Part shown: positions 52,992 through 61,450 of the stretch, piece after piece
How positions within the stretch are numbered: the first letter of the stretch is position 1
Layout of the letters: each line of letters opens with the position of its first letter
NCBI GenBank assembly: GCA_009777535.1
Contig: WRLP01000003.1
Coordinates: forward strand, 62,001-126,000
Length of the DNA stretch: 64,000 nucleotides
Direction of reading: 5' to 3'
Source of the DNA: Treponema sp.
GTDB lineage: Bacteria; Spirochaetota; Spirochaetia; Treponematales; Breznakiellaceae
Made by a program: the position numbers and the translations under genes
The notes under the pieces: generated by a model
The model's input: the letters and a program-made list of their open reading frames with translations, nothing else
Told to the model about the DNA's origin: nothing
Database searches by the model: none

Positions 52992-53840
52992 TTGGTCAGA
53001 GGATGGTATACCGGCGCCAGCGGTATGAGAGCCCAGCAATGGCGGCTCGATGCGGTTGCAAACAACCTGGCAAATGTGGATACAGACGGATATAAGCGCG
53101 ATGTAGCAGCTTTTAAGGCTTTTCCCGAGCTGCTGATAAGGCGGCAGGATGATGACGGAGTCTACCTTCATCCCTTTGGATCAGCGGATGCCGCGCCCAT
53201 TATCGGAAAAATGGGCATGGGTGTCGAGCTTAACGAGCTGTATACCTGCTTTGAACAGGGCGAGCCCAAGGAAACAAATAACGATTTTGATATCTTCATG
53301 GACGGCAAGGGCTTTTTCAGCGTTGCCACCCCCTGGGGCGAGCGTTATACGCGCAACGGCTCCTTTCATCTTGGCAAAGAGGGATTCCTTGAAACCAAGG
53401 AAGGGTATCCGGTGTTAGGTGAAAACGGACCAATCAGGGTTAAAGCGAATAATTTTATGGTTGATAAAGACGGCAGGATTTGGATAAACGCCGCCTATCC
53501 CGATGAACCGGATATAATGGTCAGCAGGGAAAGCAACCAGTGGGAAGATCCGGTATTGTACGACACCCTCAAAATCGTAGATTTCGATATTGACCGCTAT
53601 CTTGAAAAACAGGGTATCAGCCTGTACCGCGAAAGCGAGACCTCCGGCCCTGCGATGATTATCGAAGCGGGCATGCGGCCAACAATTCTTCAGGGATTTG
53701 TTGAGGCGTCAAATGTGGATCCGGTGGTGGAAATGGTGCGTATGATCGAAGTAAACCGCGCATACGAGGCAAATCAAAAAATGATCCAGGCTGAAGAATC
53801 CGCCCTGGGAACGCTGATAAATCAGGTAGCAAAAGTTTAA
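52992..53840 (+). CDS. flgF: Flagellar basal-body rod protein FlgF
   Basis: 282 aa, TTG start with AGGAG 6 nt upstream. N-terminal rod signature GWYTGASGMRAQQWRLDAVANNLANVDTDGYKRD and C-terminal NVDPVVEMVRMIEVNRAYEANQKMIQ. Of the two adjacent rod genes this first, longer and more divergent one is FlgF in spirochaetes; FlgG1 is an alternative name. Exported by the flagellar system and part of the periplasmic flagellum's rod. Confidence 0.85.
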   Translation: MVRGWYTGASGMRAQQWRLDAVANNLANVDTDGYKRDVAAFKAFPELLIRRQDDDGVYLHPFGSADAAPIIGKMGMGVELNELYTCFEQGEPKETNNDFDIFMDGKGFFSVATPWGERYTRNGSFHLGKEGFLETKEGYPVLGENGPIRVKANNFMVDKDGRIWINAAYPDEPDIMVSRESNQWEDPVLYDTLKIVDFDIDRYLEKQGISLYRESETSGPAMIIEAGMRPTILQGFVEASNVDPVVEMVRMIEVNRAYEANQKMIQAEESALGTLINQVAKV

Positions 53841-53853
53841 CAAGGGGTAATTT

Positions 53854-54654
53854 ATGGTAAGAAGTTTATGGACCGGCGCATCCGGCATGATAGGCCAGCA
53901 GGCCAATATTGACACAATTTCGAATAACCTCGCAAACGTGAACACTCACGGCTATAAAAAGCAGCGGGCGGATTTCGAGGATCTTATATATCAGACCCTG
54001 AAAGTTGCCGGAACTCCGGCGACGGAAGATACTGTAGTTCCCGTTGGCATTCAAATGGGGCACGGCGTAAAACTTGCCGACACTCAGCGGGTTTTTACGC
54101 AGGGGGCCCTGCAGCAGACCGAGGTAGCCACCGACATGGCGATAGCGGGCGAGGGCTTTTTCAGAATTCAGATGTATGACGGTTCCTGGGCTTATACACG
54201 CAATGGCAACTTTAATGTGGATTCCGACGGCCGCATGGTTACGAGTAACGGTTACTGGCTTTTGCCGGATATCATTATGCCGGAGCTTTTTCTGCCCGAC
54301 ACAATCAATGTAACCAAGGACGGCAGGGTAAGCGTAAGAATACCGGTAGACGGCGATTTGGTAGAGGTGGACGTAGGACGCATAGATTTGTACCGTTTCC
54401 CCAATCCGGTCGGCCTTACCGCGGTCGGCGAAAATCTTTTTAAGGTGTCGGCAGCTTCGGGTGATCCCATTCCGGGAAGGCCCGGTTATGAAGGCATGGG
54501 GAGCATACAGCACAAGTTCCTGGAAATGTCCAATGTCGCCGTTGTGCAGGAAATGGTAAACCTGATCATCGCCCAGCGCGCCTATGAATTTAATTCGCGC
54601 ACCATACAAACCAGCGACAATATGCTGGGAACTGCAACCACGCTGAAAAGGTAG
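53854..54654 (+). CDS. flgG: Flagellar distal rod protein FlgG
   Basis: 266 aa, the usual FlgG length. N-terminus SLWTGASGMIGQQANIDTISNNLANVNTHGYKK, C-terminus EMSNVAVVQEMVNLIIAQRAYEFNSRTIQTSDNMLGTAT. Distal rod of the periplasmic flagellum. Thirteen bp after flgF and 11 bp before the rod-binding protein gene; same operon. Confidence 0.93.
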   Translation: MVRSLWTGASGMIGQQANIDTISNNLANVNTHGYKKQRADFEDLIYQTLKVAGTPATEDTVVPVGIQMGHGVKLADTQRVFTQGALQQTEVATDMAIAGEGFFRIQMYDGSWAYTRNGNFNVDSDGRMVTSNGYWLLPDIIMPELFLPDTINVTKDGRVSVRIPVDGDLVEVDVGRIDLYRFPNPVGLTAVGENLFKVSAASGDPIPGRPGYEGMGSIQHKFLEMSNVAVVQEMVNLIIAQRAYEFNSRTIQTSDNMLGTATTLKR

Positions 54655-54665
54655 TAGTGTAAATT

Positions 54666-55085
54666 ATGGATATTGGCATAACGGGCGCGGAGTTTTTTAA
54701 CTCCGCCTATCCTATTTCTTCCTCGGTTGAGCAGGGCCGCAGTTCCCTGGAGACCGGCAGATTTGAAGATGTCCTGAGAAGGGTGCAACACACGCAGAAT
54801 TCGGCGGGTGCAGAAAGTGTTCCCGCCGTCCGTGCCGCGAATAAAACCCCGATAGATAAAACAGATAAACTCTACCAGTTATGCCTGGAGCTGGAAACCT
54901 TTTTGGTAAAGAACCTTTTAACCAGCATGAGAAATACGGTACAGAAGTCCGGTCTTATTGAAGAAGGTTTTGCCGGAAAAATATACGAGGATATGCTCTA
55001 CGATGAATACGCCAAGGATTTTACCAAAACAGCCGGTTTCGGCCTTGCAGAGCAGGCATATCTACAGTTAAGATCTTTAGGATAG
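54666..55085 (+). CDS. Rod-binding protein, FlgJ N-terminal type
   Basis: 139 aa. C-terminal two thirds match the rod-binding domain of FlgJ: LCLELETFLVKNLLTSMRNTV ... FAGKIYEDMLYDEYAKDFTKTAGFGLAEQAYLQL. The muramidase domain of enterobacterial FlgJ is absent, as is usual in spirochaetes. Acts as cap or scaffold for rod assembly in the periplasm. Confidence 0.88.
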   Translation: MDIGITGAEFFNSAYPISSSVEQGRSSLETGRFEDVLRRVQHTQNSAGAESVPAVRAANKTPIDKTDKLYQLCLELETFLVKNLLTSMRNTVQKSGLIEEGFAGKIYEDMLYDEYAKDFTKTAGFGLAEQAYLQLRSLG

Positions 55086-55151
55086 CTTACACCAAAAAAG
55101 CGCTTTTCCATTTTATCTTTTACTTATAAAATATTCCCATGGAGAAATAAT

Positions 55152-55529
55152 ATGCAAATAAAGGGCAGATTTGATCATTACAATTCTAATGTTATGAATC
55201 TTGAAAGGAGCGTTGAGTTCTATCGCAAGGCTCTGGGGCTCACGGAAAAACGCAGAAAAGAAGCCGCCGACGGTTCATACATTCTGGTATTTCTTGGCGA
55301 TGAGTATACGGATTTCCAGCTTGAACTTACATGGCTGCGCGACCGGAAAGAGCCGTACAACCTTGGCGATAACGAGATGCACCTGTGCATTAGGGTAGAC
55401 GGAGACTATGATGCAATACGAGAGTTCCACAGGGAAATGGGCTGCATCTGCTACGAAAACGAAAGTATGGGGCTTTACTTTATCGAAGACCCCGACGGCT
55501 ATTGGATAGAAATTTTAAAAATGAAGTGA
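55152..55529 (+). CDS. Glyoxalase/VOC-family protein
   Basis: 125 aa. Opens with FDHYNSNVMNLERSVEFYRKALGL and ends FIEDPDGYWIEIL, the glyoxalase I / lactoylglutathione-lyase pattern with metal ligands His8 and the final Glu visible. Could be methylglyoxal detoxification or another VOC activity. Stands alone after the flagellar genes. Confidence 0.85.
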   Translation: MQIKGRFDHYNSNVMNLERSVEFYRKALGLTEKRRKEAADGSYILVFLGDEYTDFQLELTWLRDRKEPYNLGDNEMHLCIRVDGDYDAIREFHREMGCICYENESMGLYFIEDPDGYWIEILKMK

Positions 55530-55657
55530 TGCGAGGCAAAGGCGGTGCTTTCGAGCCGCGCTCTTACTCTCTTAACTTTTCCTTAGTCTCAGCCGCTCCT
55601 GCCGGTGCTTCTTAAAGGGACGAGGTATATTGTTCAAAAAGTGCCGATATTATAGTG

Positions 55658-56875
55658 ATGAATAAACGGACAATCTATCAATTAACACTCATTCTTTTAC
55701 TTTTGGCGATAACGAGCAGGCAGGCGTACTGCGAGGTTTTTGAATATAAACACAGGGCCGGCGACCGTTACCGGATTCTTTCCATGGTTAAAGAAGATGT
55801 GTATATAAATCGCCGTCTTAATCATTCCGCTGAAATCCTCAATCGCATCGCGGTGGAAATTACAGGCGAAAACGACGGCGTTGGACTGCACCGCGCTGTT
55901 TTTCAGACTTCGGAGCGTTCAACCGGAACCAGGTTTGGCGGCGTCAGTTTTCAGTGGGCAAGGGAATACGATTCCGTTTTCCAGCGGGATAAACTCGGCA
56001 ATATGACAATAGGCCGGGAATACTACATGCCTGTAGTACGGAATGTTCCGGTGTTTCCCGGCAGAACCCTGAATCCCGGGGACAGATGGAGCGCCGACGG
56101 CCATGAGATGCACGATTTTCGTGACAGCTTCGGCATCGAGCAGCCTTACCGCATTCCCTTTATCGCTAATTATACCTTTCTTGGCAGCCGCCAGTGGAAG
56201 GGTACGGAATACCCGGCTTTTTCGGTCAGTTACCGCATTCTTACCGATCCGTCGCCTGTTGCGGGCAGGGTTTGGCCGCGCCGTATTACAGGAGCGTCGG
56301 ATCATATTGTTTATTGGGATGTTGATATGGGGCAAGCCGTTGCCTACGAAGAACAATTCCGCATGGTTTTTGAACTTTCCGATGGAAGGACTATTGAGTA
56401 CCGGGGCAGCGCACAGGCAGAAATTCTTGAATCGCCGGAAATGGACAAGGACAGAATCGCTTCGGATATCAGGGAAGATATCGACAGGCTGAATATTCCA
56501 AATGTTGAAGTAAAAGTCGTAGACGAGGGCATTTCCATCAACCTTGAAGATATAAGGTTCCAGGCGGATACCGCAATTATGCTTCCCGGCGAGCGCGAAA
56601 AACTTGATCAAATCGCAGAAATTCTTTTGCGTTATCCGGAAAGAGACATAATGGTAGCAGGCCACACTGCCCTGGCCGGAACCGCCGAGGGAAGAATGAA
56701 TCTTTCCAGGGAGCGGGCCGCAGCGGTTGCCGACTATCTTATCTCGAAAAATGTTCGCACTGTCGACAGGGTTACGGTCCGGGGCTACGGCGCCGAAAGG
56801 CCTGTTGCAGATAACCGCAGCGAAGAAGGAATGCGCAGAAACAGAAGGGTAGAGATTACCATTTTGGAAAACTGA
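55658..56875 (+). CDS. Exported OmpA-family protein
   Basis: 405 aa from ATG 55658, the second codon of a GTG-ATG pair. Signal peptide LTLILLLLAITSRQAYCE; the mature N-terminal ~270 residues are beta-rich and unassigned. C-terminal OmpA domain (~300-405): MVAGHTALAGTAEGRMNLSRERAAAVADYL and RRVEITIL. The usual GHTD aspartate is replaced (GHTA), so peptidoglycan binding may be altered. A TATTAT box lies 4 nt before the ATG. Confidence 0.82.
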   Translation: MNKRTIYQLTLILLLLAITSRQAYCEVFEYKHRAGDRYRILSMVKEDVYINRRLNHSAEILNRIAVEITGENDGVGLHRAVFQTSERSTGTRFGGVSFQWAREYDSVFQRDKLGNMTIGREYYMPVVRNVPVFPGRTLNPGDRWSADGHEMHDFRDSFGIEQPYRIPFIANYTFLGSRQWKGTEYPAFSVSYRILTDPSPVAGRVWPRRITGASDHIVYWDVDMGQAVAYEEQFRMVFELSDGRTIEYRGSAQAEILESPEMDKDRIASDIREDIDRLNIPNVEVKVVDEGISINLEDIRFQADTAIMLPGEREKLDQIAEILLRYPERDIMVAGHTALAGTAEGRMNLSRERAAAVADYLISKNVRTVDRVTVRGYGAERPVADNRSEEGMRRNRRVEITILEN

Positions 56876-56889
56876 TAATTGCCGGCGTT

Positions 56890-57873
56890 TTATGTACGGG
56901 GAATATTTCTCAGGATAAAAATTTCAGGACGGTATTCAAAATGCATGGTGTCGTAGTTTCCCCACTTACCGCCCCAAATAAAACCAAAGGATTCAAAAGT
57001 GCGAATAACTTCGTCCGGCGGATGATAACGTCCGGAGTAGGGGATGTTCCACCATTGAGGATTATCGCGGGCTGTCCACAGCCAATAGGTTGCCAATCCG
57101 CCCAGGTTTTTTGGCAGCAAATCTATCGCTATGCCATAGGAATGCATGCTCCGGTTTCCCGAACTTGCTACGCTGCGCCAGTTCCAGCCCGCGACAGTTC
57201 CAAGGTTATCAATCCATTGGCGTACAGCGGGACTGGTTTTGGATTCATTTGTAATTATTTCATCAATCAGGATCATCGTCTGTGAAATGCCGGAATGAAT
57301 CGACAGTGAATGTCCCAAAAAATCAATCTGCGACTGCTGTTCCCATGCCTGATCGCGGCTGCTGATATTCCACAGGGCTTCGAAAAAAAACAGGGGCCGT
57401 CTTGCGGCCGGCCTGGCAGGCTGAGTTTGAGTTTGCCTGATGCGGCGGCCTTCTTCGGCGCTGAGTGTCCGCGCTGCCCTTTGCTCAGCGGTACTTTCCC
57501 ATGCCGGCAATTCCTGCGGATAATTGAAGTTGAAACCCATGGCGCGGTAATCTTCCGCCGCATCTTTTAGTTCCTCGGGAAGAAACCGTCCATCGGCATA
57601 ATAAAACCACTTTTCTCCGATTGTAAAGGCCCAGTCATCATTCCTGAATTCCACCGGCCCAATGCGATCGGGATACGCGGCAGAAAGAACCTTCATGATC
57701 GTTTCCGGCCAGTCCATCTCGGAAATGATTACACCCGATTCTTCCGGCATATCCTGCGCATATACGATTGTCAGTATTTTTTGGACTACGAGCCAGGTAA
57801 AAATTGCCAGGGCGGGAACAAGAAAAAATAGTCTCCGTTTTCTGTCCGTAAATATCTTGTATATTCGCATCAT
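56890..57873 (-). CDS. M15-type D,D-carboxypeptidase (VanY-like)
   Basis: 327 aa. N-terminal signal anchor (RRLFFLVPALAIFTWLVVQKI). Zinc peptidase motifs SMHSYGIAIDL and YDTMHFEYRPE match the M15 D-alanyl-D-alanine carboxypeptidase fold, acting on peptidoglycan stem peptides in the periplasm. Two adjacent ATGs at 57873 and 57870; the -10 box TATAAT (57882-57877) is 6 nt before the second. Confidence 0.85.
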   Translation of the reverse strand: MMRIYKIFTDRKRRLFFLVPALAIFTWLVVQKILTIVYAQDMPEESGVIISEMDWPETIMKVLSAAYPDRIGPVEFRNDDWAFTIGEKWFYYADGRFLPEELKDAAEDYRAMGFNFNYPQELPAWESTAEQRAARTLSAEEGRRIRQTQTQPARPAARRPLFFFEALWNISSRDQAWEQQSQIDFLGHSLSIHSGISQTMILIDEIITNESKTSPAVRQWIDNLGTVAGWNWRSVASSGNRSMHSYGIAIDLLPKNLGGLATYWLWTARDNPQWWNIPYSGRYHPPDEVIRTFESFGFIWGGKWGNYDTMHFEYRPEIFILRNIPRT

Positions 57874-57876
57874 TTA

Positions 57877-57882
57877 ATTATA
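57877..57882 (-). promoter_or_regulatory. -10 box of the M15 peptidase gene
   Basis: TATAAT 3 nt before ATG 57873 and 6 nt before ATG 57870; no clear -35. Another leaderless-type arrangement. Confidence 0.35.
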
Positions 57883-57924
57883 AGACATTTTAACTGATAA
57901 TTGCCTGAATAAAACAGTATTGCT

Positions 57925-60153
57925 CTATGCAAGGTTAATATCAGCGCACAGCATTGCCTGTGCATACTGCCTCTTTAATGCCTGCGGCGGAAGATACGGA
58001 TCGAATTTCCCAACGCGGGGAATGCGCGCCGGATCAATCAATGGATAAAGTGATTCGAGGCTTTTATATTTTTTCAGAATGTCTGCCAGTTCGCTGCGGA
58101 AACGGGGGATGGGAAGAACAGAAGTTATGTTGATAGAAAAGTCGTTTTCCGTAGAAAGGGACTTGATGCCAAGGGTTTTACCATGTTCCCTGTTTTGCAT
58201 AACAAGGAGCAGGGTTCTGATGCTGCGGCTGCCGAGCCAGGGCAGCAGAACAAAAAGGCGCGGCTCCCGCGCGGCAGCGCCATGTTTCATCACGCCGGCG
58301 CGCGGTTCGGCGGGAATAAATACCTCTTCGCCTACATGCCATTGCCTGGCCAGTTTCCTGGCGGCAGTCAGGCGTGTGCGCGCGCGCTGTGAAAGGTAAG
58401 GGTAATCGGTAGTTTCGGCCAGTATTTTTCGCATATAGGCGGCTGTTTTCCTGTGAAGAACCATGGCGCTGCCGCGCCAGAGCAGGCGGCTGCCGGCATC
58501 GGCGGGGCTTACGGCGATTTCTCTTTCCCTCTGGGCGACATTTTCAACACGCCAGTGCCGGCCGCCCAGAACGATGCTGCTGCCAACCGGAGGCATAAAA
58601 TTGACATAACCGATTTCCCTGCCGGCAGCCGTTACACGGAATTCCGCCGTATCAGCAAAGACCGAATAAAATGAATAATGTGATGCAAGGTGTCCGGTTT
58701 CCAGGCCTGCGATAATTTCGCCGTCATCTGTTTTTTCAACCAGGTCGAGTGTTATAAGATGATCCAGCAGCTCGTTAAAATCGTTTTCGCTGAAGCGGGA
58801 AAAGGCGGGCAGGCAAAGAATCCGGCGCTCCAGGGATTTTCGGCTGTGGGCGCCCATTGAACAGAGAATGCTCAGGCACTGGTGAACCAAAAGGCTGTAG
58901 GGCAGGGGATTCTCATCGCCGCCTTCTAACCATTTTTCTTTTAAGTAAAGTTCGATAACTGCGATGGTTTTTACAAGATCAAAGGGAAGTGAGTTTACAG
59001 GATGTACCGGAGTTGAATCCCTGCCGGGCTTTGTTTCACAGGAAGTAAAATATATTTCCGGCTTTTGCTTCAGCCGGCCTGAACGCCCCAGCCGCTGTAC
59101 AAAGGCAGATACGCTCAGAGGCGGCCCGATCTGTATTACCCTGTCCAGCTTCCCGATGTCTATGCCCATTTCCAGGGTTGCGGTGGCCGCCGCCGTTACC
59201 GGCTCGCTGCTGTCTCTAAGTTCCTGCTCTGTCTCCGAGCGCAGGCCGGCTGAAACAGAGCCGTGATGCATATAAAAGCGATCCGTATCCCTGAACTTTG
59301 CCGATAGCTTCCTTAAACGGGCGATTGTATCCTCGGCTTCGATTCTGCTGTTGGTAAAAATAATGCTTTTTTTGCCGCGCACCTGCATGTAAAGCGATTC
59401 GTAGTACAGTTGTTCTTCGGCCTTTTCCCCCGCGAAATGATCGACGGCAATGCGTATGCGCCGCCGGCCTTTTCTGCCGCGAATGACCGCCGTGCCGGGG
59501 GCTTCGCCGCCATTGCAGATAACGCGGCTGCTTCCCAGAGCCAGCCAGCCGGCGGCCTGGCGGTAATCCCCAAGTGTTGCCGAAAGCCCTATGCGCCGCG
59601 GCCGGCACAGGGCGGCTTCTTCGATCCTTGCAAGCTGGCACAGTATCTGGCTTCCGCGCTCGCTGCCCATAAAGGCATGTACTTCGTCGATTATTACAAA
59701 AGAAAGCCTGCTGAACATGGCGCGTACCAGGACATGCGAACGCATGAGCAGGGCTTCAAGTGATTCCGGCGTTATCTGCAATATGCCGGACGGATTTTCC
59801 AGCAGGCTTTTTTTGTGCCGGGCGGAAACATCTCCGTGCCAGCGCCAGAGCGGAAGCCCTGCCATCTCGGCAAGCGGCAGGAGCCGCTGCGCCTGATCGT
59901 TTATCAGTGCTTTCAGCGGACTGATGTAAAGCGCCCCTACGGACGGAGGCCGCTCTTCGTAAAGAAGGGATACAACCGGAAAAAAGCAGGCTTCGGTCTT
60001 GCCGGTCGCGGCGGGCGAAGCGATCAATATGTGGCTGTCGCCGTCATAAATTTCTTTTATCGCCGCTTCCTGAATATCACGCAGAGAGTGCCACTTTTTT
60101 TCATAAATATATTCTCTTATAAAAGGCGCCAGTCTGGAAAATTGGGAGGCCAT
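57925..60153 (-). CDS. Lhr/BrxHI-like DEVH-box helicase
   Basis: 742 aa superfamily 2 helicase. Motif I PAATGKTE (47-54), Ia YISPLKALINDQ, motif II IIDEVHAF (D156-H159), motif III SATLGD, IV IFTNSRIEAED, and VI FVQRLGRSGR, followed by the long Lhr-like C-terminal region. Closest in layout to the helicase BrxHI of type 2 BREX, which follows BrxD; here it follows a BrxD-like ATPase directly (adjacent codons). Start ATG overlaps nothing. Predicted to unwind or translocate on DNA as part of the three-gene unit. Confidence 0.85.
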   Translation of the reverse strand: MASQFSRLAPFIREYIYEKKWHSLRDIQEAAIKEIYDGDSHILIASPAATGKTEACFFPVVSLLYEERPPSVGALYISPLKALINDQAQRLLPLAEMAGLPLWRWHGDVSARHKKSLLENPSGILQITPESLEALLMRSHVLVRAMFSRLSFVIIDEVHAFMGSERGSQILCQLARIEEAALCRPRRIGLSATLGDYRQAAGWLALGSSRVICNGGEAPGTAVIRGRKGRRRIRIAVDHFAGEKAEEQLYYESLYMQVRGKKSIIFTNSRIEAEDTIARLRKLSAKFRDTDRFYMHHGSVSAGLRSETEQELRDSSEPVTAAATATLEMGIDIGKLDRVIQIGPPLSVSAFVQRLGRSGRLKQKPEIYFTSCETKPGRDSTPVHPVNSLPFDLVKTIAVIELYLKEKWLEGGDENPLPYSLLVHQCLSILCSMGAHSRKSLERRILCLPAFSRFSENDFNELLDHLITLDLVEKTDDGEIIAGLETGHLASHYSFYSVFADTAEFRVTAAGREIGYVNFMPPVGSSIVLGGRHWRVENVAQREREIAVSPADAGSRLLWRGSAMVLHRKTAAYMRKILAETTDYPYLSQRARTRLTAARKLARQWHVGEEVFIPAEPRAGVMKHGAAAREPRLFVLLPWLGSRSIRTLLLVMQNREHGKTLGIKSLSTENDFSINITSVLPIPRFRSELADILKKYKSLESLYPLIDPARIPRVGKFDPYLPPQALKRQYAQAMLCADINLA

Positions 60154-61446
60154 TTATACATCAAACTCGGCATACTGCGCGGCGGAAAAACCCTTTACGG
60201 TAAACCCGTCTCTGCCGACCAGCTTGTCAAAGTCCGTGTCCTTGTCTTCATGCAGAATATTAAGAAGGCTGATAAAATCGCGGCTTATTTCCCGCGGAGT
60301 TATAAATTCATGTGCGCCGGGAACAGAGAATGCAAGTTTCATGAATGCGGAAAGTTCCCTGTTTTCCAGATACGGTTCATAGTTGTAGTGGCCGGCGTGT
60401 ATGTCCCTGAGCCGCTCCAATAGCAGATAAATCTCCTCGTGGCTGAGCTGGGCGAGGCGCAAGACGGGGCTGGAAAAATCAGTGTAGCCTTCGCGTACAA
60501 AGCGGCTGTCGGCAAGGCGGCTGCGAAGGGCAGGATAGCTGAAAAGCCCCCTGCGTTCATCTTCTATAAACTGGGGAGTTCCCGCCATGTAAACCGCCAT
60601 GCCCGATGTTTTCCCCTGGGTAATATCATTAAACATTGAAAGGAGTTTTTGATAGTTGTTTTCCCTGGACTGCCGGTTTACGATCTTGAATAAATTTGAA
60701 CATTCATCGAAAAAAAGCAGGAAGCCCCTGTAGCCAATTTTTGCTCCAAAGGCGGAAAAAACTTTAAGGTACTCGTACCAGTTTTCATCGGTGATAATTT
60801 CACCTACCGGAAGCATTGTCTTTGCTTCGGTTTTGGTGGCGAACTCGCCGCGCAGCCATTTTAGGGCGGCGTGCTGTTTTTCGTCGTTGCCGTTTGTCCA
60901 GGCGCGGTAGTAACTTATGATAACCGCGGCAAAATCATAGCCGTGTGCATAGTCTTCCATCTGGGCAATTGTTTCAAAGATGCGCCTGTCCAGCATAGAC
61001 GCCTTGTCGTCGTCCTGGAAACCTCCGCCGGTGGCAAGCTCCATCTTGATCGAGTTGATCCACTGCTGCAGGATCGATTCCAGGGCGCCGCCTTCAGGGC
61101 GCAGTTTTGTTGCAAGCCGTGATACAAGCTCGCGGTAGGTTTCCAGCCCTGCGTGTCTGGAGCCGGTAAGGCGTTTTTCCGGCGAAAGGTCTGCGTCTGC
61201 GACAAGGAAGTCGTTCTCCAGGGCATAGTTGCGGATGGCTTGAAGAAAAAAGGTTTTGCCGCTGCCGTATTTGCCGCAGACAAAGCGGAAACTGGCCGCC
61301 CCTCTGCCCAGGTTTTCCAGGTCGCGCAGGACCGTTTCGATTTCGCGGCGGCGCCCGACGGCGATGTATTCAAGGCCGACACGGGGCACCACGCCCGCAG
61401 ACAGGGAATTGAGAATAGCCGCGCTTAAACGTTTAGGTACACTCAT
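60154..61446 (-). CDS. BrxD-like ATPase (DUF2791/BREX ATP-binding family)
   Basis: 430 aa. Starts with the family's ILNSLSAGVVPRVGLEYIAVGRRREI; Walker A GKYGSGKT (58-65), Walker B LLFFDECS (D247, E248), then YMAGTPQFIEDERRGLFSYPALRSRL and a C-terminal LTPREISRDF-like segment (FITPREISRDF). This is the DUF2791 ATPase found as BrxD in type 2 BREX and in TerB-linked clusters. No PglX, PglZ or other BREX gene is present beside it. Gap to the TerB gene 4 bp; the helicase start follows immediately. Confidence 0.85.
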   Translation of the reverse strand: MSVPKRLSAAILNSLSAGVVPRVGLEYIAVGRRREIETVLRDLENLGRGAASFRFVCGKYGSGKTFFLQAIRNYALENDFLVADADLSPEKRLTGSRHAGLETYRELVSRLATKLRPEGGALESILQQWINSIKMELATGGGFQDDDKASMLDRRIFETIAQMEDYAHGYDFAAVIISYYRAWTNGNDEKQHAALKWLRGEFATKTEAKTMLPVGEIITDENWYEYLKVFSAFGAKIGYRGFLLFFDECSNLFKIVNRQSRENNYQKLLSMFNDITQGKTSGMAVYMAGTPQFIEDERRGLFSYPALRSRLADSRFVREGYTDFSSPVLRLAQLSHEEIYLLLERLRDIHAGHYNYEPYLENRELSAFMKLAFSVPGAHEFITPREISRDFISLLNILHEDKDTDFDKLVGRDGFTVKGFSAAQYAEFDV

Positions 61447-61450
61447 TTCA